Shown piece by piece: positions 34,924-45,125 of a stretch of 64,000 bases of DNA. Location: positions 32,371 to 96,370 of the forward strand of contig FWWN02000670.1 in the NCBI GenBank assembly GCA_900175165.2, in the 5' to 3' direction. The position numbers and the translations under genes were made by a program. The notes below the pieces were generated by a model. That model had not been told where the DNA came from. It ran no database searches and saw nothing but the letters and a program-made list of their open reading frames with translations. Each line of letters starts with the position of its first letter. Position 1 is the stretch's first letter. This DNA is from Rhizomucor pusillus (taxonomy: Eukaryota > Mucoromycota > Mucoromycetes > Mucorales > Lichtheimiaceae).

Positions 34924-35260
34924 TCATGGAGACGCCATCATCCAATCGTTATCTGTGACGAATTTACCGGTATCTCCTTCTGGCCAAATTGTTTCGCGCA
35001 TAACTTGCAAAGCCCATTCATAAGACTCGCGCTTTTCATTGATAGCGATAACAAACGCAACTAATAGGTTATGTAGCGATTTCGTGTCCAGATTGCTGAC
35101 AGCGACAACAATGATCAGCGGTATTTTGTGGTTGTTCGTTTTGATATGTTGCGTCCATTGCAATGGCTTCTGAGAACCTGCGACTTTTCTGAAGTCCAGA
35201 CTGATGGGTGACAATAATGGCTTCCAGAGTATTCTTCCTATATCAATCTGATACCGTACG
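34924..35260 (-). pseudogene. MULE-type transposase fragment
   Basis: The frame holds IKTNNHKIPLIIVVAVSNLD, LLVAFVIAINEKRESYEWAL and FVTDNDW. These correspond to the central DDE part of Mutator-like (MULE) transposases: the D-x-TYKTN block, a variable core, then VTDRD. The first Asp region reads WTQHIKTN, so the catalytic Asp seems lost. The frame stops right after FVTDNDWMMASP. No terminal inverted repeats were found by eye. It is a dead fragment. Confidence 0.7.
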
Positions 35261-36715
35261 ATATAGTCATTGGGTATTAAGAACTCAAAGAATCTGCTGA
35301 AATTTCCCTGTCTGTCTCGTTCGAAGATCTTTTTGCCAGAATTTGTAAATGTCCTCCATGGTCATAATTTATTCCATCATTATTGTTATTCACCGTTGCG
35401 TAGACTTTCGCTGGCATGTTCCAATTTTCGGTTATCGTCAAGATTTGTTCAGTGATATTCAACATCGGCTTTCGATACTGATGGTAAAATTCCGCTTCAG
35501 CCAAACTGATGAAATGGTAGCATCAAGTTTAAATGCTATCAGCGACCTCCTTTGATCTACAGGTAATCATGAACCATATATAAACGCAAACATCAGTGTG
35601 ATGACTTGCAATCTGCCTGTAGCTTCGTGAAGGTTCATGAGAGTTCGCAATAACTTGATCTCCTTGACTTATATTTTTTCCCTCTCAGCTTTCTTCTTGA
35701 TGGAACCGATGCGTTTCTTGGCTGCCTGTTTGCTCCCTGTGGAGGACCCTTGATTTTCATGAGAGATGGTTTTGTACGACGAGACATACTTAGGAGAATC
35801 GATCATTTTCGAAACAGTTTGCATAAGCTTTTGTTGCTAATCATCCGAATTAAATCCCTCAAGGCAGTGTTTCTTGAAATTGTTGAGTATGTGGTCTGTG
35901 CACAGAAGACATTTTGAATCAGGAAACACTGAGTCAAGTGCACAGAGAACAGCTGCTGCAAAATACATTGTGATGATTTTGGGCGATTATGTGCAGGATT
36001 ATAAAATACAGCCTTCAGGTTCTCGGTAACCCACAAGTAAATTCCGAATACACGTCCCTGCTATGCCAAACGTCTTAAGATGTTTTGTTCCGACGATATC
36101 GACACACACAATGTTCACGTATGGTATCTTGTTCACGTTTGTCTTCTTGTCGCATCTATTATCACGGCTTGGTGCAAGTGCTGAGCCTTAGCAATGCTAA
36201 ACGGTTGAGCGAAGAAAAGCTTGTGAGCTGCCCCTGTGAGTTGTGCTCAAGCCCACTCCTCTCCTTGTTTTCGTTGCTTCCTTTTTTCTTTTTTATTTGC
36301 TATTTTATGTCTTTGGTTTCTTTATACCAAAAAAATTACTTGAGTCAGCAGCAGTGTAAAATTTAGGCTATTCTCTAAAAGATACTTATAGGAAGTTCTC
36401 GATATGCTCGCCGCATGTATAGACAATTATAGTTCTGGAACTCCTCAAGCACAGTTGTGTTCGACGTCAGTCGAGTATGACTCTCAGCAGTAAGACGCAA
36501 AGAATTGTTTGCCAAGTATTATGAAAAGTTTTTTAGATCAAGGCTGTGTTTCTTGATAGTAATGTTTAAAGATATAATAGTTGCGAAACATGGAAACCCA
36601 AAGAGCGCGCGACGGTACCTGAAAAAGCGGCATAAAGTTTCTTTCAAAAGTCACGAATGCACTGAAGACAGATTTCATTCAGCGACACACCTTTTCTTCC
36701 TATTAGACGTAATCC
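35261..36715. other. Intergenic, probably more transposon debris
   Basis: Short frames on both strands (for example 35277-35504 and 35803-36036 on the minus strand) may be worn transposon sequence, but no family signature is left. The last 300 bp precede the UCH37 gene. Confidence 0.4.
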
Positions 36716-37965
36716 ATGGCAGCAGAAGCAGGCAATTGGTGCTTGATTGAGAGTGATCCCGGTAGGTTTTACGACGAGCTGATAGTTAGAGATTATCTAA
36801 CTTGCAAGCTAGGTGTCTTCACCGAATTGATCGCTGGAATGGGTGTCAAAGGTGTCCAAGTGGACGAAGTGTGGAGCTTGGATCAGGATTCTATCGAACA
36901 GTTGAAGTAAGTTTGCAAAGCACTTGTATCTAACTTTTTGCTGCAGATTCTGACCGGTCGTTTCTTCTTCTTTTTCTTCTTCTTCTTTGCAGGCCGATCT
37001 TGGGCCTGATCTTCCTTTTCAAGTGGAGAGGAGCAGAACCCAAGGCTCCGCCAAAGCCAGACCAGCCGCCTGTGGATCATATCTTCTTTGCCAACCAAGT
37101 CATCAACAATGCCTGTGCAACCCAGGCTATTCTATCGATCCTCATGAACAGAGACGACATCGATCTAGGCCAGGAATTACGCAACTTTAAGGAGTTCACT
37201 GCTGATTTTCCACCGGATGCAAGTACAAACTTATGCATATTTTGCTTTACAAATGACTAACTGTAACACTGGATTATAGATGAAGGGCTTGGCCATATCC
37301 AACAGCGACTTGATCCGATCAGTGCACAACAGTTTTGCTCGATCTGATCTGTTCGTTAATGAAATACAGAACAACGACAAGGAAAAGGATGAGGATATTT
37401 ATCACTTTATTGCGTATGTGCCTGTCCATGGAGGACTGTATGAAATCGACGGTCTCAGCGATGGTCCTGTCTATGTTGACAACTGCACCGACGATGACTG
37501 GGTCACCAAAGCAAATCAGTGTATCGAAAATCGCATGCGACAGTACGGCAGCGCCGAAATCAACTTTTCTCTCATGGCGGTTACCCGAGATCGTCTAGAA
37601 GTATACCAGGAGCAGATTGAAGAGCTTGATGGTCTTTTGCTTTCATTACCGGAAGACGCAGAAGATGAGCGAAGAAGGTTGAATGGAGAACGAAACTTTA
37701 TTGAACATAAAATGCAGCTTGAGCGAGAGAAGCGACAGCGATGGCAGGTGAGTCCAAAATTGCTTTGCAAGCCAGAGTCTTTGTTCGTTAGCTGACATTT
37801 ACCTTGCAGAGAGAGAACGAGTTGCGAAAATTCAACTTTGTACCTCTCATCTACAATATGCTCCGAGTACTCGCAGAGCGAAATGACCTGGCGCATCGTA
37901 TTGAGAGTGCAAAGGAAAAACGTCGACAGGAGGCTGCCAGCCAGCAGAAGGTCAAGGATAATTAG
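36716..37965 (+). CDS. UCHL5: Ubiquitin C-terminal hydrolase UCH37/UCHL5
   Basis: Five exons (36716-36761, 36813-36906, 36993-37218, 37280-37747, 37810-37965) encode 329 aa, as in animals. This cysteine protease trims ubiquitin chains on the 26S proteasome (via Rpn13) and in some organisms joins INO80. The catalytic set falls at the same numbers as the human enzyme: Gln82, Cys88 in NNACATQA, His164 in DIYHFIAY and Asp179 in LYEIDG. The C-terminal ULD helices are present ([19 protein letters not shown], then a KEKRRQEAA tail) and would bind the Rpn13 DEUBAD. Intron 3 (37219-37279) begins GCAAGT; the [14 protein letters not shown] join needs this GC donor. Intron 2 ends in a long CTT-repeat pyrimidine tract. 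Confidence 0.96.
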
Positions 37966-39271
37966 GGATACAGGATCCTGTACTACTACCACCATTTTTG
38001 TATGACTGTGTATAAATATCGATTGCCTTCAGCTCCTAGTCACTTACCGTTTTGCCAGCATCTACCTGATGTTCACCATCCCCGTATTCTCCATACCAAT
38101 CCAAATTCAATTGCAGCTTTCTAGATAAAGTGGAATTTCTGCATAATCGATGCTGATGATGTAATGCAAGTCCATAACAAACGATTCTTTGTAAGCGGTT
38201 CTCCCATTCAGGAGTATTGTTCAAAGTCATATGCAACTAATTCTCGAGCGTAAACAGGACCTTCTCTTGCTTATTCATTTGAAATTGTCATATTGAAAGT
38301 TAGCTTGTGCTCGTGCAGAGAATGACGTGCCATTACGCGTATTTGATCGATACATATTCTATAGTAATGTACATAATATATTCTAAGAAATAATGGATAG
38401 AGAAGACTTAAAATCGCGTCGCTGGACATTAGTAAATCAGACGACATGCATATCATCCTGCCTTGCTTCAGTGTTATGCAGGATCAATTGCTGACAAATC
38501 TAGGAGCCAAGAATGGCCTGCAGCATTGCATTTGACATGTCAAGCTCTCTCGCAATGTGACCTACGAAAAGCATGATGATGATGAACATGCGTCAGTGTT
38601 CTTGATATGGTAAGTCCGGATCAGCCGCGCCTTAGCACACTCCAAGAAGCTATTATTGTGTAAACTGCTGTGAAAGGATAAAATGCAAAGTTACACCGAC
38701 CTCTTAATCGGCATAGCTGCCATAGATTAAGGCTTGTCACTGTTGCAAGCCCGGTTTCCAAAAAGATAATAATAACTGATAGGTTTTATTTCATTCCAAT
38801 GTAGCTTAACGGGCCAGATTTGAAACATACGTCGATGGGATGTTTGGGAACAAGTTGCGTTCATTAAAAGAAGGTGTATAGCATCAATCTACTAGCACAC
38901 CATTATCAGCGGTCTTTGCAAATCAAGCTTCCGCCGATCTGGCGGACTTGTTGATTCTTATGCTGATAACTGTCGGTTACAAGTTACCGGGACACTTTAC
39001 AATGCAATGAAGTAGCATCCAATGAATCAATGTATTATTAGTGGCAATAGACTCATTTACCATTGAACTAGACAGTCGTTCATCTTATTTCTGCTGCTGC
39101 CGCTGCTCGATAGTTGTTTAAGGAACCAGGAACAACTGCAGCATCATCATTCCCATCGCTGTAAAGTTTACCCGAATTAAGCTTCATCGTCACCGATTGC
39201 GGATACCATTTTTTATTTTTTTCTGCCGCCTTTTTGCAGCTTTTACCCCTTTTCCTGTATATCAGTGCAAA
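37966..39271. other. Intergenic, nothing supported
   Basis: 1.3 kb of AT-rich DNA between two plus-strand genes. Short frames only. Confidence 0.5.
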
Positions 39272-41378
39272 ATGGCAAAGAAAAAACCTCTTCCTGCGAG
39301 GCAGCTCGCCATTATTTGTATTTCCCGCTTTGCAGTGAGTAGACTCTCATTGCGAAACCTGATCTTGCAATCGTCATTGACTTGCCTCGTGTGTTTCAGG
39401 AACCTATTTCTTTCACGATATGTTTCCCATTTGTCGTCTTTGTAAGTGATGAGCTTTGCAAACTTAAACTACATTCATTGTATTGTTGACAATGTCCCTT
39501 AAAAAACTACAAGATGATCCGAGATTTCCATATGGGAGACGAGAAGCAGACAGGCTTTTATGTCGGTATTCTGACTTCGACCTTTGCACTTTGCCAGTTG
39601 CTGACAGGTAATGTATACATTATTTCCATTTATGTGTTGCTGTATATATGTGACTTACTGTAATGTATGATGGCATGTGACGATTCGGCGGGTTTAGGTA
39701 TCCCATGGGGCATGCTATCTGATCGAGTGGGTCGACGGCCTATTCTTCTGAATGGTCTGTTCGGTACAATGATTGGTATTCTCATGTTTGGACTATCAAA
39801 ATCATTTTATTGGGCCCTGTTTTGTCGATCTCTGTGTGGTCTCTTGGTAAGTTGTGATTTGTTTGTATAATTCTTATTTGCTACGCCTCAACAACAACTC
39901 TGATACGTGTTTCGTCGGCCTAGAATGGAAACGTTGGTATCATGAAATCCATGGTGTCTGAATTGACCATCGAACACGATGAAGAACAGCGTGCTCGGGC
40001 ATTCTCGTTGCTCCCTCTCATGTTCGGTCTGGGTAGCATCATTGGGCCCGTGCTTGGAGGTAAATGGCGGATCAAAATAGCATTACCCATGCGATTATCA
40101 GATCCTGTAACGATAAACCTTAGCTCATCATTGTTTGTTTCACAACATTGCAACCTGTTTCCACTAGGTCTATTGTCGAATCCTGTACAAAACTATCCGG
40201 ACATCTTTGGAAAGGGCGGTTTCCTTACAGAATTTTTGACCGAATACCCGTATTTCCTCCCGTGTTTCATCTCCTCCGTAATCACACTCTGCGGCTTAAT
40301 ATTTAGCTACTTCTTTTTGGAGGAGACTCTCAGCACCATCATCGATGCATCCAAGAACAACATGCAGCAAGAGCAGAGCCCATTGTTGGGACCTAAGCAA
40401 CAACAGTCTGATTACAACACTTTTGATGATAATCGCAACAACGAAGTATCATCGTCCGTATCTTCTGCATCGACGTCAACTCTTACTAATTTCAACCAAG
40501 CACCGTCGCTGAGAGAGTGCATCACGGTGCCTGTATTAACTGTCTGCTTGACTTATGGCCTCTTTTCTTACCAAGCGATTTTCTACGATGGTTAGTATCA
40601 GTTCGCATGCATTGTTTGTGTAACAGAGAGATCTCATGCAAGTTTGCCTAGCGTAGAATTGTTTCCTATTTGGACCGGAAGTGCGCGCGATCACGGTGGT
40701 CTCGGCTTCATTTCCAAGGAAATTGGTATCGCTCTTGCCTATTCTGGATGCGTGACGCTCACGGTTCAGCTTTTCGTCTTGCCAAAACTTACCAAACGCT
40801 TTGGGTTTGTGCCATTGTTCCGCTGTGTATTGTTCGTTCTCATCTTCCTCTATGCGGTGCAGGGAACAGTCCGTTATCTGTATGCGTTGCCTGACGTGCA
40901 CGGCCAGACACAAACCAAGTTTTGGGTGTGGCCTGGCTTGATGCTTTCAATGACGATTAAGACGCTGTGTACGACCATCGCTTTCCTTGCATCCACTATT
41001 CTTACAAACAACGCAGCTCCGCGTCTTGATGCCCTGGGAACCGTCAATGGATTCTCGCAGTGTTGCGCAAGCGGCATGAGAGCTCTTGGTCCTGCGTCTT
41101 GCGGTATTATATGGTCCGGGTATGTCAAGAAATAGCAATAATATAGATCGAATGGAAGATGCTAACGTTGTTCTTATACTAGATCCTTGGGAGCTGACTG
41201 GCTTCCATACTGGCTCCGTATCCACCTTAGCTGGATATACCTGTCGCTCGTGGGAATAGCCACGTTTTACTCTACTCTCCGGCTAGATCCCGCCGACTAC
41301 GATGTTTCTAAGTTCAAGACCGGGCAACAAGAAATTCCGGCTTCTGACGACGAGGATGTTGTGTACAACCGTGCATAA
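39272..41378 (+). CDS. Major facilitator superfamily transporter (ZIFL-like)
   Basis: Eight exons (39272-39334, 39400-39441, 39514-39607, 39698-39846, 39924-40059, 40168-40590, 40657-41119, 41183-41378) give 521 aa. The MFS motif A is GMLSDRVGRRP, followed by FCRSLCGLLNGNVGIMKSMVSE and a second-half set of helices, consistent with 12 membrane spans and a long hydrophilic central loop (about residues 225-280, Gln/Ser/Asn-rich). The opening LPARQLAIICISRFAEPISF and the motif NGNVG are typical of the group with plant ZIFL/fungal tetracycline-resistance-like proteins. Substrate unknown. The acidic C-terminal tail (ASDDEDVVYN) would face the cytosol. No regulatory neighbour points to a compound. 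Confidence 0.92.
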
Positions 41379-41714
41379 GCGTCTTTTGACCTTTCTTGTC
41401 AAATACTTCTTGTGTCACAACTATGCATATTCTGTATGCTTGGTTACACAGACGCAACAATCACCATGTCCCACCCCGCTTTTTCCATTGATGTATACCA
41501 TATTCCTTGCGCACACACCGTTTACCATGGATAGAGCCTATCCCTCTCCCCAACACTATTTTATCATCTCTCTCCTTCTCCTCCTCACAGATTCCAGCAT
41601 AGACAGAAAAAACCCAAACATGCGCAAATCCAAACAAGTTTGCTGCATAGCTGTGCATAATTATCGCCTTCTTTGTTTACAATAAAGAGAGTTGTCATTT
41701 CTCTCTATTTTTCT

Positions 41715-42614
41715 TTACAAAATCCTGCAGAATCGAGATGCTGCCGACTGTTTAGCTTGACGTTGCTGCGGTGATGGTGGTTTTGGTTGTTGTGCACGGT
41801 GCTGCGCTGCTTGCTGTTGCTGTTGTTGTAACCGTTGCTGCTGCTGCTCGCTTGGCAATGTGTATCCTTTTGGCGGCGCATTTGTGTCTCGCGCAGGAAC
41901 ATGTGGATTGACTTGACTGGCCTGCAGTGGTGGGCTAACAGCTGGTTCTGGTTTCTGTGGAGGAGGAGGCTGCTGCTGCTGCTCTTGTTGTTTTTGCAAA
42001 ACTGCTCCCTTGACCGCCGACTCCATCGCCGCATCCACAGCACCCGCTGGAACAGGTGTAGATGGTAATGGTTTGCTACCGCTTTGTGCTGCTGCTGCTA
42101 CCATTGTTTTTTGCGGCAAAGGCTTTTCGGTCATTCCAAGAACCAGCTTGTCTGTGTTTATCGCCGACGCAGCAATTGTTGAAGCAATGGCAGCCTGCAC
42201 TGCATCTTTACCCAACTCTTTCTCTTGTTTGCTGTCAGTTATGGATGCAGGGGTTGGAACTGCCGCCGCTGCAGCCGCAGCATCTGTAACAGCTGGAGCT
42301 GTCGCCTGTTCTGATGGAACGAATGATTGCAGCTGCTTGACAAGTGCATGCGAGTCTATCACTGATGCTTGGACACATGCTTGGATGGCTGCTTGCACTG
42401 CGTTTGATGGGATATCAAGCTTGGCGGTGCCGCTGCTAGCAGCTCTTCCAGGCTGCGGTGCTACGCTCGTAGCTGTTTTCGCGCTTTCTTGAAGAGTCGG
42501 TGTCTCTGCGACAGCAGGCTGAGGAAGCTGTGATTCATTTTCTACATCTTTCTTGGCTGGAGAATTAGGCTTATTCTTGCCCTTCTTTTGGTTCTTCTTT
42601 TTTGACTTTGGCAT
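41715..42614 (-). CDS. Low-complexity Lys/Ala/Gln protein with internal repeats
   Basis: An intronless 299-aa frame starts at MPKSKKKNQKKGKNK, a strongly basic segment that could act as a nuclear or RNA-binding signal. Three related blocks follow: SNAVQAAIQACVQASVIDSH, KDAVQAAIASTIAASAINTD and AGAVDAAMESAVKGAV, each an amphipathic Ala-rich helix. The C-terminal third is Gln/Pro-rich. The last four residues, CRIL, resemble a CaaX box with Leu last (geranylgeranyl type), although Arg at the first aliphatic position is unusual. No family recognised. The long frame on the opposite strand is a shadow of the repeats. The gene converges on the MFS gene, 337 bp away. Confidence 0.68.
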   Translation of the reverse strand: MPKSKKKNQKKGKNKPNSPAKKDVENESQLPQPAVAETPTLQESAKTATSVAPQPGRAASSGTAKLDIPSNAVQAAIQACVQASVIDSHALVKQLQSFVPSEQATAPAVTDAAAAAAAVPTPASITDSKQEKELGKDAVQAAIASTIAASAINTDKLVLGMTEKPLPQKTMVAAAAQSGSKPLPSTPVPAGAVDAAMESAVKGAVLQKQQEQQQQPPPPQKPEPAVSPPLQASQVNPHVPARDTNAPPKGYTLPSEQQQQRLQQQQQQAAQHRAQQPKPPSPQQRQAKQSAASRFCRIL

Positions 42615-42804
42615 TATCAAACAATGGAAAGAAAGAAAAGATAAAGGATATGTAGCGAGAGATCGGGGGTAAAGTTGAAAGCAACAACATTCCTAGTGGT
42701 CGGTCGAGGCAAAAATGTCAGGGATCCCACACTCAGACCCATGGTTTATAGTACAAAAAGCTCAATATTTACATGTGCACGTATGATACACAAGACAATT
42801 CACT

Positions 42805-43680
42805 TTAAACTCTTCCTCCACGTTTTGCTGCTGGCTTGAAGTTCTTGCGTTGTTGGAAGCCTTTACCAATTGCTGCAGCGCGCGGTTTTTGCTGGTTCTT
42901 TGGCTTTATGATCGCACAAGGATTCCTGCGCCCTGGCCATCCAGGCCATCCTCCAGGCGTATTCAGGTCACGCATATTTGGCTTCAGCGTAATCCTTCCT
43001 TCCTTCACTGCCTTTTCAAAGTCTCGTCGTTTTTTGCTCTTTCGTCGTCGTTTTTGAACCTTTTCCTTTTCTCCTTGTTGCCCGTCATCATCTCTAGGAA
43101 TATGCAGAACTCGTCTTGGGTATCGCATCGCCGGATAAGGCGTTTGTGATTGTTGCATGATTTGTTCAAAGGTGATAGCCGCTGCGCTGACACGTGCCCT
43201 GAAATCCGGATCATTGTCATCAAATTCTTCAAGCTGCTGACGTTTCCACTCTGCAGCAGCTGCTTCTGCAAGCTTGTCTGTCGTCTCATCCTTTTCGCTG
43301 ATACTGACTACCTGTGTTGCGGGCTGACTGGAGAATAACCGAAACGTGAATTCTTCCTGCATCGTATTGTTATCTTCCTCCTGCTGTTGGCCGTCGTCTT
43401 GGCTTTGCACTTCGTTTGTATCATCGTCATTGTCAGGCATCAATAGATTTTTCATCAAACGATCCATTTGCTGCGCTCCTTGTTCCCGAAGAACTTTGTC
43501 GTCATCATCGTCATTGTAGACGCTGCTATTATCGTCTTGTTCAAAGATTTCTGTTCGACTGGATACTTTGGTATCTGGAATGAGCTGCAATGCGTGCAGA
43601 CCGCGCCTCTGCAAACTTTTATTTATTAGGACCATCATACTTCCCCTTTCAAGCCCACGAAATGAGCGTTTCATACCCAT
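42805..43680 (-). CDS. Basic/acidic protein resembling fungal DUF2011
   Basis: A single-exon frame of 291 aa begins MGMKRSFRGLERG. The middle is acidic and Gln-rich, then comes FTFRLFSSQ, the kind of short motif that anchors the fungal DUF2011 family. After an Ala/Glu helix (KLAEAAAAEWKRQQLEE) the C-terminal half is very basic (KVQKRRRKSKKRRDFEKAVKEG) and ends in KNFKPAAKRGGRV. That suggests a nuclear or nucleolar location (inference). Function is unknown. The match to DUF2011 is from memory of the motif and is moderate. It lies 190 bp upstream of, and parallel to, the low-complexity gene. Confidence 0.7.
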   Translation of the reverse strand: MGMKRSFRGLERGSMMVLINKSLQRRGLHALQLIPDTKVSSRTEIFEQDDNSSVYNDDDDDKVLREQGAQQMDRLMKNLLMPDNDDDTNEVQSQDDGQQQEEDNNTMQEEFTFRLFSSQPATQVVSISEKDETTDKLAEAAAAEWKRQQLEEFDDNDPDFRARVSAAAITFEQIMQQSQTPYPAMRYPRRVLHIPRDDDGQQGEKEKVQKRRRKSKKRRDFEKAVKEGRITLKPNMRDLNTPGGWPGWPGRRNPCAIIKPKNQQKPRAAAIGKGFQQRKNFKPAAKRGGRV

Positions 43681-44278
43681 CAGTCACTCGATTTGACATT
43701 GACGTCGTCTGTAGGATAATGGAAGAGTAGGACAGCAAAAATTAAGGATAATCATGTGGCTGGTTTTAGAGAGCGACCAGCAACTGCTGGGATATCGATT
43801 CACATTTGAGAATGGATATTCAGAGGTGCTCCTCTGCATTCTCCTACTATCTGCGTGCATATTATGTTCATCAAGCTCTACATAACTTTCCGTGACAGAT
43901 GAATTCCACAAGCAACCAAAATTTAGCAATGTCTATTATTTGTAAACTCGCCAGTGGCCATTTGCCATCACCATGGAAAACGGATATAAAAAGTTATGGA
44001 GATACACCTTTATTATATAAAGAAACATTCAAAGTTAGATTGCAAGGAAGAAAACAAATAAAGGTAGAATAGAGGAGTAGTAGAGTAGATAAAAGGGCAG
44101 AACGTTAGTGATGAAAGAGTTAAAAATCATAATGTCTCTGATACCTACAGCGACTTCATACCTCCCCGAAGGGAGGGTTGCACCGGAGTGGGGGCGTCGC
44201 CGGGCAATCTGGGATTTTTAAATAATACTTTTTGGTAATGGTCGGTTATGTCCTAACACCCTGTCAGTCATGGCCTAA
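43681..44278. other. Intergenic, promoter side
   Basis: AT-rich, except a GC-rich segment at 44160-44215 that contains short palindromic C/G runs (CTCCCCGAAGGGAGG). No gene seen. Confidence 0.45.
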
Positions 44279-45125
44279 TCACATGAATGGAAGGAGGGTT
44301 GGGTGGGGAATCTGGATAGCTCCTTCAGTTTCTTGATTCTGTGACCAAAACAGACTTTGGCGCTTGCTCTCCACGATGGCAGATCCGATAACGCAGTCGA
44401 TTGAATTTACTCGTAACCTTTCCACATATCGGTGTGGATAATTGAACCGGGCTTGATGAAATTCTTCAGGATCAGGTGAAGAGTATCCTTGCATCTGTCT
44501 GGAACGCTCACTAGGAACATCTTGCGCTCTTCGGTCCGTTCTACGCCTCCAACTACCCAGACACCTTCTACACGATGGCCACGGTGATATTTCCTTTTGC
44601 CAAACTTCGATTCGTCGACTTCAACAACGATCCTTTTGCGATCCTTGCCTCGGCCTTGCCGTCCACTTAGCATTTCCTTCGGAAAATTACATCCATTATG
44701 TACTACCAATCACACGCCTTGTTGCTTTAATTCTTGGTCGATCAATCGGTAAATCCGAGCGATGATGCGAGAAACCGTACGAGAATCCAGCTGGATCGTC
44801 GCGCAAATGCTTGAATGCGATACCTTTCGACCCACAGATAAAGAATCATCATTAGCCTATTCAGGGGAACCTTCAAACCAACGAAGAAAGAACCAGATCG
44901 CAGAGATTTTTGGAGCGTTGGCAGCAAATGTCGGGACGTTTGCTGCCAATAGATACCATCCTCCTCATTGGATACAGGCGATATAAGTGTACCGTCAGAC
45001 CCATCAGCGGTTTTATCCTTGACACTGGGGCATTGGTTTTGGAAATTGGTGCTTAGGAAGAACAACAAATAACGCGATTCGCGAGTATGAAAAGCGCCGT
45101 TCAAGGAGGACAGGAGAAGATTCAT
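44279..45125 (-). pseudogene. IS1595/Merlin-like transposase remnant
   Basis: Two minus-strand frames together resemble an ISXO2/IS1595-type (Merlin) DDE transposase. The first, 45125-44742, has CPSVKDK, then LRSGSFFVGLKVPLNRLMMI with a YLW, like the zinc-ribbon and RKGSWFEGSKL region. The second, 44709-44407, has VVEVDESKFGKRKYHRGH, VEGVWVVGGVERTE, FLVSVPDRCKDTL and PGSIIHTDMWKGYE, which hold the first two catalytic Asp residues (VDES and HTDMWKGY). The frame then stops where the third acidic residue should follow. A stop or frameshift separates the two parts. No terminal repeats were found by eye. It is a dead copy, but it shows the family occurs in this genome. Confidence 0.8.

Noticed and set aside
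42010..42492. 160-codon plus-strand ORF
   Set aside because: Shadow of the Ala-rich repeats in the minus-strand gene at 41715-42614.
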